12,369 nt of DNA from contig DAIEQP010000313.1 of assembly GCA_027347805.1 (NCBI GenBank), positions 1 to 12,369 of the forward strand, given 5' to 3'. The notes below the pieces were generated by a model. The model saw only the letters and a list, made by a program, of their open reading frames with translations. It had not been told where the DNA came from and ran no database searches. Origin of the DNA: Ignavibacteria bacterium. GTDB taxonomy: Bacteria > Bacteroidota > Ignavibacteria > Ignavibacteriales > Melioribacteraceae. This document shows, piece after piece, positions 1 to 7,701 of the stretch (position 1 is the stretch's first letter; each line of letters opens with the position of its first letter). The position numbers and the translations under genes were made by a program.

Positions 1-1
1 A

Positions 2-694
2 ACTGTAAGTACAGTAAAAGGAAATGCGAATACCGGAACTAGTTCCTTAACGGGAGGTATTGATAAAATTTCATCATCAAGATATTATAAGATAACCTTT
101 AATAAAGGAACAGCTACTAATGCATCAACACTTAGTTTCAATACCTTTGCGCCTTCCTATGGATCTGATGATGGTGTCGCTGCTGGAAATACAAATCTGC
201 GAGTTGCATATTCAACAAATGAAAGAGCTGCCTGGACCGGACTTGGCCAAACAACTTCACATACTACAAGTTTAGTAACTACTCCAAACACAATTACACC
301 GGATACACTTGTTACATCACTTGTATTAAATGATGGTCAATCTATTTATGTTGCCTTAGCCAGAAAAACCGGAACAACCGAGAATAGTTTGGGTGCAGGT
401 ACCGATATTAAGAAAGAAGAAGGAATCCCATCATCATTTGGACTTAATCAGAATTATCCAAATCCATTTAATCCAACTACATCAATTTCATTTTCTATCC
501 CAAAATATTCATTCGTAAATCTAAAGATATATAACTCAATTGGAGAAGAAATTGAAACATTGGTTAGTGAGTACAAAGAAGCGGGAAATTACAGATGCGA
601 TTTTAATGCAGCAAAACTGTCAAGTGGAATTTATTTCTACCAGCTCAATGCCGGCAGCAATGTTTCAACAAGGAAGATGGTTTTAATAAAGTAA
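2..694 (+). CDS. C-terminal part of a large secreted protein with a type IX secretion sorting domain (5' truncated)
   Basis: The reading frame is open from the first bases of the window, so only the last 230 residues are present and the catalytic or binding part lies upstream. Residues about 20-130 form a Ser/Thr/Asn/Gly-rich beta-strand module (SSSRYYKITF ... NLRVAYSTNE ... QSIYVALARK) of the kind found between a catalytic domain and the sorting tag in secreted enzymes of this lineage. The last ~85 residues are a Por-type sorting domain: NYPNPFNPTTSISFSIP, then VNLKIYNSIGEEIETLV, then SGIYFYQLNAG, ending in RKMVLIK. In the known pathway this tag directs type IX secretion and cell-surface attachment or release. 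A TTG at 389 could be read as a start, but the frame continues well upstream without a stop, so it is internal. The gene ends 51 bp before the first lyase and probably belongs to the same locus. The enzymatic function cannot be stated. Confidence 0.85.
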   Translation, partial: TVSTVKGNANTGTSSLTGGIDKISSSRYYKITFNKGTATNASTLSFNTFAPSYGSDDGVAAGNTNLRVAYSTNERAAWTGLGQTTSHTTSLVTTPNTITPDTLVTSLVLNDGQSIYVALARKTGTTENSLGAGTDIKKEEGIPSSFGLNQNYPNPFNPTTSISFSIPKYSFVNLKIYNSIGEEIETLVSEYKEAGNYRCDFNAAKLSSGIYFYQLNAGSNVSTRKMVLIK

Positions 695-745
695 ATTACA
701 CGTAGATTGATCATTAAATAGCAATAAAAAGAAAAACAGACATTT

Positions 746-2758
746 ATGAAAATGAATTTTAGAAGTTTAATTGTGTTATTTGTTGTTGTCGTATCAGGTT
801 TGAGTTATTCAAAAACATTTTATATTAAATCCGTATCTGAGTATAACGCAAATTTATTAAAGGCGAATGCTGGCGATACAATTATCTGGAAAAGAGGGAG
901 TTACCAAAACCAGATTTGGAGGATTAAAAAGAACGGAATAAAAATATTTGCAGAAGCTCCCGGTGAAGTAATTTTCACCGGGTTCACTTCTGTAAGAATT
1001 GATGCAGATAAAGTTACTTTCTCAGGTTTTCAATTTAAAGATGGTTATGTAACAAATGATGTGATCGAAATTTCAGGAAGTCATAATCGAGTATCAAACA
1101 TCAACATCTCTAATTATCAATCACGTTATTATCTGCAGATCGAATCGACAGGAAGACACAATGTCATTGAGAACTGCAACTTCGAAGCAAAACCACACGC
1201 TCAGCCTGAAGTTTCACCACAATCTGTTTTTCAGGTTGAAGTCGACAGCAAAGAACCAGGTTATAATATAATTACACACTGTTCATTTAAGAATCACACT
1301 GCTCCTGAAAATGCCGGGGGTGATTACGGAATGGAAGCTTTGAGAATTGGTTATAGCTACCAGCACACATTCATCAGCAGAACAACGGTTGAATACTGCT
1401 ACTTCACAAAATGTAACGGTGACGGTGAAGTAATTTCAAATAAAGCACGCCAAAATATTTTTAGATACAACACATTTTACCATAATGGAAAATCAGAAGT
1501 AACATTGAGGAGGGGCAGCGAGAACATTATCTACGGAAATTTTTTCCTGGAAGGCGGAGGTATCAGATTAAAAGAAGGGGGCAATCAATTCATTTTCAAT
1601 AATTATTTCTCAACCGGTAAATGGTCTTCTCTGAGGTTTGAAAATTTTGATGGAAATCCTCACCTAGAAAATGTTGTCGTTGCATTCAATACTTTTATTA
1701 ATTCCGGCAAGATTGAACTTGGCGGAACGGGAGATTTTGCGCCTCGTAATATTCAGTATGTAAATAATATCTTTTCGCATTCCTCTGAAAATATTTTTTC
1801 TGATCCCACCAAAAAAGAAAAATTCATTGGAAATATTTATGATGAAAATCTGGGAATTGATTCTCAAGCAGGTTTGACAAAAGTAACTTCGGCAGGATTG
1901 GAAAAAAATACTCTGGGTTATTATCAGATTGTTAAAGGAAGTCCTGCAATAGATAAGGCTGAGCCAATTTCGTTCAGCATAGCAGATTATCGCGGGCTTA
2001 ATTATGATAAAAAAATCCTGCTTGATTTAAAGGGAAACAAAAGACCCCAGCAGGAAAAATTGAAAGACATTGGCTGCTCGGAATATTCAGGTGCAAAGGA
2101 AGTTCAACCTTATGCATCCGAAAACAATACTGGTCCAGATTATCTTCGAAATAAAAATGTTGTCAGTTCAAAACTGATAACAGAACAAAACAGTATTATC
2201 GATTCGGTTGCACTTGAAAACGGTTATGTTAAAATATTCCATAATAAAGCAGAGTTTACAAAGCCTGATAATCCCAATATTGGAACAAGAATAATAGTTG
2301 CATTATCTGATGTTGAAATCAAAAGCAGTAAAGGAATTAAGAGATTGACCCGAGGCGGAGTTGCTGCATTCCTGAAAAATGAATCATATGAAACACCTTC
2401 AGGTGAATATTTTGAAATTGGTTTTAAAGAAAATCATCCGCCTCTTAAAGTTCCTGAAAAATGGGTGGAACCAATAAAAAACAAAATCATTTATGAGGAT
2501 GATCAAATCAGAATATTTGAAGAAAGACTTGATCCCGGTGATACAAGAGAGCTTCACAGTCATAATCAGAGAGTAGTTGTTAGGCTAAATGAAGTTCAAT
2601 TAACCGACCCCCGTTTTCATGAGAAAGGTACTCCTGGAGGAGGCATTCAGGTTCCAAACACAGTAAGATTTGCTGAGCCGATGGTTCATGTTGTGCGAAA
2701 TCTCAGCAAAATACCTTTGTTTAATATTGTAATTGAATATAAAGCACAACAAAAATAA
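746..2758 (+). CDS. PL6-family polysaccharide lyase fused to two C-terminal cupin domains
   Basis: This is a 670-residue exported protein. Residues 1-22 look like a Sec signal peptide (MKMNFRSLIVLFVVVVSG). Residues ~23-450 match the PL6 (chondroitinase B / alginate lyase) right-handed beta-helix: GDTIIWKRGSY near 43-53, SGFQFKDGY, EALRIG at 197-202, and the active-site stretch DGEVISNKAR. By comparison with chondroitinase B, K233 is the probable catalytic base, R255 the second catalytic residue, and D226/E228 calcium-site acids. The residue after R255 is Arg rather than the usual His. The helix ends at GPDYLRN (463-469). Residues 494-561 and 587-666 are two cupin-like repeats. The second keeps G598-x5-H604-x-H606 and H648-x3-N652, the canonical cupin metal motifs, while the first lacks the histidines. 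There is no sorting domain, so the protein is probably periplasmic or outer-membrane associated. ATG 746 is chosen because the signal peptide follows directly; ATG 752 is possible, and no clear Shine-Dalgarno is seen. The stop overlaps the next start. Whether the substrate is dermatan-, alginate- or otherwise uronate-type is unresolved. Confidence 0.85.
   Translation: MKMNFRSLIVLFVVVVSGLSYSKTFYIKSVSEYNANLLKANAGDTIIWKRGSYQNQIWRIKKNGIKIFAEAPGEVIFTGFTSVRIDADKVTFSGFQFKDGYVTNDVIEISGSHNRVSNINISNYQSRYYLQIESTGRHNVIENCNFEAKPHAQPEVSPQSVFQVEVDSKEPGYNIITHCSFKNHTAPENAGGDYGMEALRIGYSYQHTFISRTTVEYCYFTKCNGDGEVISNKARQNIFRYNTFYHNGKSEVTLRRGSENIIYGNFFLEGGGIRLKEGGNQFIFNNYFSTGKWSSLRFENFDGNPHLENVVVAFNTFINSGKIELGGTGDFAPRNIQYVNNIFSHSSENIFSDPTKKEKFIGNIYDENLGIDSQAGLTKVTSAGLEKNTLGYYQIVKGSPAIDKAEPISFSIADYRGLNYDKKILLDLKGNKRPQQEKLKDIGCSEYSGAKEVQPYASENNTGPDYLRNKNVVSSKLITEQNSIIDSVALENGYVKIFHNKAEFTKPDNPNIGTRIIVALSDVEIKSSKGIKRLTRGGVAAFLKNESYETPSGEYFEIGFKENHPPLKVPEKWVEPIKNKIIYEDDQIRIFEERLDPGDTRELHSHNQRVVVRLNEVQLTDPRFHEKGTPGGGIQVPNTVRFAEPMVHVVRNLSKIPLFNIVIEYKAQQK
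2225..2428 (+). repeat. First (degenerate) cupin repeat within the PL6-cupin protein
   Basis: Residues 494-561 begin YVKIF, continue GTRIIVALSDVEI and end GEYFEIGFK. They line up with the second repeat's QIRIF, QRVVVRLNEVQL and PLFNIVIEYK. No histidines occupy the metal-ligand positions, so this copy is probably structural or a non-metal binding lobe. Bicupins with one dead half are common; the assignment here rests on reading the two copies against each other. Confidence 0.6.
2504..2743 (+). other. Second (metal-site) cupin domain of the PL6-cupin protein
   Basis: Residues 587-666 carry both cupin signatures: G598-x5-H604-x-H606 in motif 1, and H648-x3-N652 in motif 2, followed by the closing strand PLFNIVIEYK. 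The Glu usually found 3-4 residues after the HxH is absent (Val or Arg there). The domain resembles small stand-alone cupins of the 'PG..x.H.H...V.V.L.....' type. A metal site is likely; the activity is unknown. Confidence 0.75.
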
Positions 2759-4497
2759 TGCGCATGCAACTGTATCGAATAAATTATATAAGGATGTTTA
2801 TTCTGACGATGTTTTTACTTATACCAAAAATTTATGCAAATGAATTTTATGTTAATAGTATTCTGACATTTCAGAAAGCACACGATGCCGCTGTTGAAGG
2901 AGATAAAATAATTTGGCAGAATGGAATTTATTCAAACATTAATATTGCTATAACAAAAAATAAGTTGAGTCTTATTGCTGAAAGTCCCGGCGGTGTAATC
3001 TTCAATGGAAGTTCAACATTCTATATTAATGGTAATAATAATACATTCAGCGGTTTCCAGTTCATTTCAGGAAACACAAGTGCAATAGTTATTACGGTGG
3101 CCGGCAACTATAATGTTATTACTCAATTAAATTTCGAAAACTATTCAGCACAAAAATATATTAATCTGCTAGGTCAGTATGATGAAGTTTCTTATTGCAA
3201 TTTCAAAAACAAACCGGCATCAGCTCCGATTGGAAATTTAATTCATATAGCTCCAGATGGAAATGTCCCAAACTATGCAAGAATAAGATATTGTTCGTTT
3301 CAAAATATGTCCGGCAATGGCGGTGATAATGGAAATGAATGTATCAGAGTAGCTAATGGTGCTCAATCTGCATACTCATGCAGAACAATTATTGAATACT
3401 GCTATTTCGAAAACACTGGACCTGGTGACAGCGAAGTAATTTCTGTTAAAAGCCGCGAAAATATTATTCGTTACTGTACTAACATAAATAATCAGAAAGG
3501 AAATTTTTGCTTTAGAAATGGTGACGATAATGTAGCTTACTGTAATTTTTTTATTAACGCAGGCGGAATCAGAATTAAAGAGGCCAACAATATTTATTGC
3601 TACAATAATTACTTTCAAAACTGCGGTGATGGACAAATTACCGCACCAGTTAAATATGTTTATGTTAGTCCGAATCTAAATAACATTAATTTCATACATA
3701 ACACTTTTATAGACGGCACTTCAATAGAACTTGATGCTAATGCTGTAAAAAACAACTGGGCAAATAATATTTTTCAAAAAACTAATGGAAATATATTTAA
3801 AGGAAGTGCACCTGGAATTTCGTGGTCGGGAAATATTTACAACGGCACGCTAGGTTTACAAATCTTAGCGGGAATGAATAATAAGGATCCGCAGCTAATC
3901 CCGAATTCAGAAGGATATTTAATTATTAATTCAACCAGCCCGGCTGTTAATTCATCCAGTTCTCAATATCCGGTATTGCTAGATATACCAGTACTTGATG
4001 ATGATCCTTCTATTTTATTTGATATTGCCGGCAATACTCGTCCAGCTGACAGATTATTAAAAGATGCCGGCTGTTTTGAAGTATCTTCCGGCGTAATCAA
4101 AAATCGCCCATTAAAATTATCCGATGTTGGACCCGAATACTTAAAGAATCAAACAAGTGTAGAGAAAGAAAAAAAAGAAGCTGGGCATTCCAAGCTATTG
4201 CAAAATTTTCCTAATCCGTTTAATCCAGAAACAACAATAAAATATAATGTTCCTGAAGTGGATTTTCATAATTCAGCTGATGGAGTTTTGTATCAACAAT
4301 ATGTTTCATTAAAAATTTACGATTTGCTTGGAAGGGAAGTTTCTACTCTTGTTGATGAATTAAAATTACCGGGAAATTATTCAGCGGTTTTTAATGCAAG
4401 AAATATAACTGATACATATTTGACCAGCGGAATTTATTTCTGCCGTCTGCAGGCAGGCAAAAATATTGAAATCCAAAAAATGATTTTATTGAAATGA
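2758..4497 (+). CDS. PL6-family polysaccharide lyase with C-terminal type IX sorting domain
   Basis: This is a 579-residue paralogue of the preceding lyase. Its ATG shares one base with the upstream TAA (TAATG), which indicates translational coupling. The N-terminus has a hydrophobic stretch (FILTMFLLIPKIYA, ~14-27) ending in a plausible signal peptidase site before NEFYVNS; ATG 2794 (M13) would give a shorter, more usual signal peptide. Residues ~28-445 form the PL6 beta-helix. The active-site stretch DSEVISVKSR gives D224/E226 as calcium-site acids and K231 as probable catalytic base, and R253 in FRNGDD is the second catalytic residue, with Asn replacing the usual following His. GPEYLKN (458-464) marks the end of the lyase domain. 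Residues ~478-579 are a Por-type sorting domain: NFPNPFNPETTIKYNVP, VSLKIYDLLGREVSTLV, TSGIYFCRLQAG, KMILLK. The enzyme is therefore expected to cross the outer membrane by type IX secretion and act on polymer outside the cell. Substrate specificity within PL6 cannot be fixed from the sequence alone. Confidence 0.88.
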   Translation: MRMQLYRINYIRMFILTMFLLIPKIYANEFYVNSILTFQKAHDAAVEGDKIIWQNGIYSNINIAITKNKLSLIAESPGGVIFNGSSTFYINGNNNTFSGFQFISGNTSAIVITVAGNYNVITQLNFENYSAQKYINLLGQYDEVSYCNFKNKPASAPIGNLIHIAPDGNVPNYARIRYCSFQNMSGNGGDNGNECIRVANGAQSAYSCRTIIEYCYFENTGPGDSEVISVKSRENIIRYCTNINNQKGNFCFRNGDDNVAYCNFFINAGGIRIKEANNIYCYNNYFQNCGDGQITAPVKYVYVSPNLNNINFIHNTFIDGTSIELDANAVKNNWANNIFQKTNGNIFKGSAPGISWSGNIYNGTLGLQILAGMNNKDPQLIPNSEGYLIINSTSPAVNSSSSQYPVLLDIPVLDDDPSILFDIAGNTRPADRLLKDAGCFEVSSGVIKNRPLKLSDVGPEYLKNQTSVEKEKKEAGHSKLLQNFPNPFNPETTIKYNVPEVDFHNSADGVLYQQYVSLKIYDLLGREVSTLVDELKLPGNYSAVFNARNITDTYLTSGIYFCRLQAGKNIEIQKMILLK

Positions 4498-4504
4498 GAA
4501 ACAG

Positions 4505-4528
4505 AATAAAGTGATTATTCACTTTATT
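4505..4528. promoter_or_regulatory. Perfect 10-bp inverted repeat between lyase and sulfatase genes
   Basis: The arms AATAAAGTGA (4505-4514) and TCACTTTATT (4519-4528) are exact reverse complements with a TTAT centre. The element starts 7 bp after the lyase stop and ends 16 bp before the AGGAGG of the sulfatase gene. No run of T follows on either strand, so it is not a standard intrinsic terminator. It could be an mRNA stabilising or processing hairpin, or a dimeric regulator site. Confidence 0.5.
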
Positions 4529-4544
4529 AAATCAAAAATTTACC

Positions 4545-4550
4545 AGGAGG
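4545..4550 (+). promoter_or_regulatory. Strong ribosome binding site of the first sulfatase gene
   Basis: AGGAGG lies six bases before ATG 4557. It is the only full consensus Shine-Dalgarno in the window; the other starts have weak or no visible site. It fixes the start codon and suggests high translation of this cistron. Confidence 0.85.
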
Positions 4551-4556
4551 ACAAAA

Positions 4557-5903
4557 ATGAAAAGAAGAGATTTTTTAAGAACTTCCGGATTAATGACTGC
4601 AGGTGCACTTGCATTGCAAAGCTCTGTATTTAGTAAGGAAATTTTGCACAAAGCTCTGAACTCTTCAAAGAAACCAAATATAATTTTTATTCTTGCCGAT
4701 GATTATGGTGTTGGAGAGGTAAGCTGCTATGGAGCCGATAATTATAAAACTCCAAACATTGATAATCTGGCTAAGGGTGGAATTCGTTTTACACATGCAT
4801 ATACGCCTTCCTTATGCGGTCCATCAAGAGCAACAATTCTTTCGGGAAGATATTTATTCAGAACCGGCGCAACTAATCAGGACAGTACTGGAGAGATGAA
4901 ACCTTCTGAAGAAACATTCCTTCCTAACATTTTGAAACCGGCGGGCTACATCACTGCATCTATTGGAAAATGGGGACAACTTCCATTAGAACCATCCGAT
5001 TTTGGATTTGATTATTATTTGAAATTCCAGGGCAGCGGTGTTTATTGGAACACTCAGGACAAGGGAAAAACGTATACAGTTAATGGTAAAAAAGTTGAGT
5101 TAAAAGAAAAAGAATATATGCCTGATGTTATGCATGATCATGTAGTAAAATTTATTACTGAAAATAAAGAACGTCCTTTCTACTTGTACTATTCAATGTC
5201 TCATGTACATTCAGAAATATTACCTACACCCGATACCAAGCCTGATACAAAAGATTATTACCCTGACAATGTTACTTACATGGATAAATTAGTAGGTAAA
5301 CTGATTAATGAGCTGGATAGATTAAAACTCAGAGAAAATACTTTAGTCGTTTTCTTCGGTGATAATGGAACAGCGGGCGGACATGCAGATGAAGCAACAA
5401 TTGGTGGAAAACGACTGTCTGGTCAAAAAGGATCAATGCTAGAAGGTGGAAGTCTGGAACCTTTGATTGTAAACTGGCCAGGTGTTGCACCAAAAGGAAT
5501 TGTTTGTGATGATATGATTGATTCAACTGATTTTGTACCGACTTTCGCTGAGTTAGCCGATGCTAAATTACCGGATAATAAAATTTTTGATGGAACTAGT
5601 TTTCTTCCAACCGTAAAAGGTAAAAAAGGAAAGACACGCGAAACTATTTTTATTCAGCTTGCTAACATGTGGTATGTAAGAGATTCTAAATGGAAATTGA
5701 ATGAGAAAGGGGAATTGTATGATATGAGTAAAGCTCCTTTTGAAGAGATACTCATTGCATCCGACACAAAAAATTCTGAGGCAATTGAAGCTAGAAAGCG
5801 CCTTCAAGCTGCACTGGCTAAACTGAATCCTGCAGGAGGTAAACGGGATACCGGCGATGGAACAGGAAGACATGCTAATAGAAAAAATAAAAATGGTGAC
5901 TGA
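4557..5903 (+). CDS. Exported arylsulfatase (S1 family, formylglycine-dependent)
   Basis: This is a 448-residue S1-type sulfatase that hydrolyses sulfate esters. The leader MKRRDFLRTSGLMTAGALAL has a twin-arginine-like motif followed by a hydrophobic stretch, suggesting Tat export after folding. The catalytic core begins at PNIIFILADDYG, with metal-binding D48/D49. The signature LCGPSRATILSGR contains C87, the Cys converted to formylglycine in active enzymes, and R91. Other expected active-site residues are K138 in GKWG, H216/H218 in SHVHSE, D269/N270 in FFGDNGT and K291 in GQKGSMLEGG. The length is typical for arylsulfatase A-like enzymes. The tail after residue ~425 is short, glycine-rich and basic. 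The maturase needed to make formylglycine (anSME or FGE) is not in the window. The gene sits between the lyases and GH43 in the same tight cluster, so its substrate is probably the sulfated polymer or its oligosaccharides. The exact S1 subfamily and the sulfate position removed are not assignable by eye. Confidence 0.92.
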   Translation: MKRRDFLRTSGLMTAGALALQSSVFSKEILHKALNSSKKPNIIFILADDYGVGEVSCYGADNYKTPNIDNLAKGGIRFTHAYTPSLCGPSRATILSGRYLFRTGATNQDSTGEMKPSEETFLPNILKPAGYITASIGKWGQLPLEPSDFGFDYYLKFQGSGVYWNTQDKGKTYTVNGKKVELKEKEYMPDVMHDHVVKFITENKERPFYLYYSMSHVHSEILPTPDTKPDTKDYYPDNVTYMDKLVGKLINELDRLKLRENTLVVFFGDNGTAGGHADEATIGGKRLSGQKGSMLEGGSLEPLIVNWPGVAPKGIVCDDMIDSTDFVPTFAELADAKLPDNKIFDGTSFLPTVKGKKGKTRETIFIQLANMWYVRDSKWKLNEKGELYDMSKAPFEEILIASDTKNSEAIEARKRLQAALAKLNPAGGKRDTGDGTGRHANRKNKNGD

Positions 5904-5932
5904 GATATTCATAATTAGAATTTGGAAACCAT

Positions 5933-7642
5933 ATGAAGATTGCAAGCATATATTCATTGAAATCGAAAAAGAAAACAAACCGGTTGCTGATAATTTTACT
6001 TTGGTTTGTAGTTGGTATTTGTCCGGCTCAATCAGAATATAATAATCCAATAATACCGGGATTTAATCCCGATCCCAGTATTTGTCGTGTCGGTGAAGAT
6101 TATTATTTAGTCACATCATCATTTGAATATTTTCCCGGCGTTCCAATTTATCACAGTAGAGATTTGATAAACTGGAAGATGATTGGCCACGTACTAAACC
6201 GTCCTTCACAACTTGATTTAGATAGTGTAAATTGTTCCGGCGGAATATATGCACCTACAATTAGATACAATAATGACACGTTCTACATGATTACAACACT
6301 TGTAGGACAAACAAAAAATCCCAAGCAGAGAAATTTTATTGTCACTGCAAAAGATCCAAAAGGTCCATGGTCTGAACCTCATTGGGTTGAAAATGCACCG
6401 GGAATAGATCCGTCTTTGTTTTTTGATGACAACGGCAAAGTTTATTATTCCGGAAATGATTCGCCGGCTAATAAATTATGGGATAAGCACCGCAACATTT
6501 GGATTCAGGAATTAGATATTAATTCATGGAAGCTTGTTGGTAAAAGAATTGATGTGCTTGACGGCGGAGAATATTATAAGAAAGGAACACTTGATGGTGG
6601 AATTGAATCAGGTGTTAACAATTATGAAGCGTCTCACGTTTATAAAAAAGATGGAAAATATTATCTGCTGATTGCTCATGGAGGAACAAGTCAAAATCAT
6701 GCGGTATCAATTTGGCGCAGCGATAGTATTTTTGGCCCTTATAAGATCAATCCATCAAATCCAATATTAACTCACCGCGATCTTTCAAATGAGTTGTACT
6801 TCACTTCAACAGGTCATGCTGATCTAGTTGAAACACAGAATGGTGAATGGTGGATTGTATATTTAGCTAAGCGGCCCTATGGCGGAGAAAATCATATTCT
6901 GGGTAGAGAAACTTTCATGTCTCCGGTAAATTGGAGTGGAGATTGGCCGGTAGTAAATCCTAAACGAAAAATCGGAAGAGGAGAATTAAATCATCCTAAG
7001 CCAAAATTGCCTGAACAAAAAATTGAGAACAAAAATCCACGTGATGAATTTGATTCCGCACAGCTTGAAAATATCTGGACATTTATCCGCACACCTAGAT
7101 CAAATTGGTGGTCGTTAGCAGAACGAAAAGGATTTCTGCGGATGGCATTTAGACCTGAAACTATTACGGAAAAAGTTAATCCATCTTTTATCGGGAGAAG
7201 ACAGGAACATAAAAGTTTTGTTGCTGTGGTAAAATTGGAATTCAATCAACTTAATGAAAATGAAGAAACCGGTTTAGTAATCGAACGTGATAAAGATTAC
7301 TTCTTCAAGTGTACATTTAGAAATCTAGAAGGTCGAAAGGTTGTTTCGCTTTCGATGAAAAATGGAGCTGATTTAAAAGAAGAAATTATTTCAAGTTTTC
7401 CATTCGAAGCGAATTCAGCTTTTATGGAAGTGAGTTCAAAAGAATATCTATATTCATTTAGATATTCAATCAATGGACGGGACTGGGTCACTCTCAAATC
7501 TGATGTGGATGGCAGATTTCTCGGGCTTGCCGGTGCCGGCAGATTTACAGGTACAATAATTGGAATGTATGCTTCATCTAATGGCAAAACAAGTGTTAAC
7601 AATGCTGATTTCGATTGGTTCGAGTATTCAGGCGTTAAGTAA
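5933..7642 (+). CDS. GH43 glycoside hydrolase (beta-xylosidase / alpha-L-arabinofuranosidase type) with C-terminal beta-sandwich domain
   Basis: This is a 569-residue exported glycosidase. A basic N-terminus and hydrophobic segment (LLIILLWFVVGIC, ~18-30) precede a likely signal peptidase site near PAQS/EY. The five-bladed propeller starts at NPIIPGFNPDPS. The expected GH43 residues are D47 (general base, in NPDPS), D159 (pKa modulator, in PGIDPSLFFDDNG) and E232 (general acid, in NNYEASHVYKKDGKYYL), with H295 in TSTGHADLV. The general-acid motif reads EASH instead of the common EGPH. Residues ~369-569 form the beta-sandwich found at the C-terminus of this GH43 branch (PRDEFDS..., ending NADFDWFEYSG). 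The start at ATG 5933 lies 29 bp after the sulfatase stop, with only a weak GGAA upstream. Substrates of this branch are usually xylosyl or arabinosyl units, but galactose-active members exist, so the sugar removed is uncertain. No sorting domain is present, so a periplasmic or surface-lipid-independent location is likely. Confidence 0.9.
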   Translation: MKIASIYSLKSKKKTNRLLIILLWFVVGICPAQSEYNNPIIPGFNPDPSICRVGEDYYLVTSSFEYFPGVPIYHSRDLINWKMIGHVLNRPSQLDLDSVNCSGGIYAPTIRYNNDTFYMITTLVGQTKNPKQRNFIVTAKDPKGPWSEPHWVENAPGIDPSLFFDDNGKVYYSGNDSPANKLWDKHRNIWIQELDINSWKLVGKRIDVLDGGEYYKKGTLDGGIESGVNNYEASHVYKKDGKYYLLIAHGGTSQNHAVSIWRSDSIFGPYKINPSNPILTHRDLSNELYFTSTGHADLVETQNGEWWIVYLAKRPYGGENHILGRETFMSPVNWSGDWPVVNPKRKIGRGELNHPKPKLPEQKIENKNPRDEFDSAQLENIWTFIRTPRSNWWSLAERKGFLRMAFRPETITEKVNPSFIGRRQEHKSFVAVVKLEFNQLNENEETGLVIERDKDYFFKCTFRNLEGRKVVSLSMKNGADLKEEIISSFPFEANSAFMEVSSKEYLYSFRYSINGRDWVTLKSDVDGRFLGLAGAGRFTGTIIGMYASSNGKTSVNNADFDWFEYSGVK

Positions 7643-7691
7643 AATTGTGCATTAAGAACGGTTGACATGATTTAATCAACAATAATTTTTT

Positions 7692-7695
7692 GGAG
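7692..7695 (+). promoter_or_regulatory. Ribosome binding site that sets the TTG start of the GH2 gene
   Basis: GGAG sits six bases upstream of TTG 7702. A TTG at 7690, 12 bases earlier in the same frame, would overlap this site and add four residues (MECI) before the signal peptide, so 7702 is preferred. Confidence 0.6.
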
Positions 7696-7701
7696 TGCAT
7701 T

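Noticed and set aside
389..694. A 101-residue ORF starting at TTG 389
   Set aside because: It is only the last part of a longer frame that is open from the window start; there is no ribosome site, and the upstream codons encode a continuous secreted-protein module.
5857..6042. 61-residue plus-strand ORF bridging the sulfatase and GH43 genes
   Set aside because: It overlaps both genes in another frame, has no ribosome site and no recognisable features.
5568..6050. 160-residue minus-strand ORF across the sulfatase/GH43 junction
   Set aside because: It lies opposite two well-supported genes, has low-complexity Phe/Ser/Ile-rich composition and no recognisable domain; a shadow of coding sequence.
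7662..7667. TTGACA resembling a perfect -35 box before the GH2 gene
   Set aside because: No acceptable -10 lies at 16-18 bp; it also forms part of a short GTTGA/TCAAC repeat that is too weak to call.
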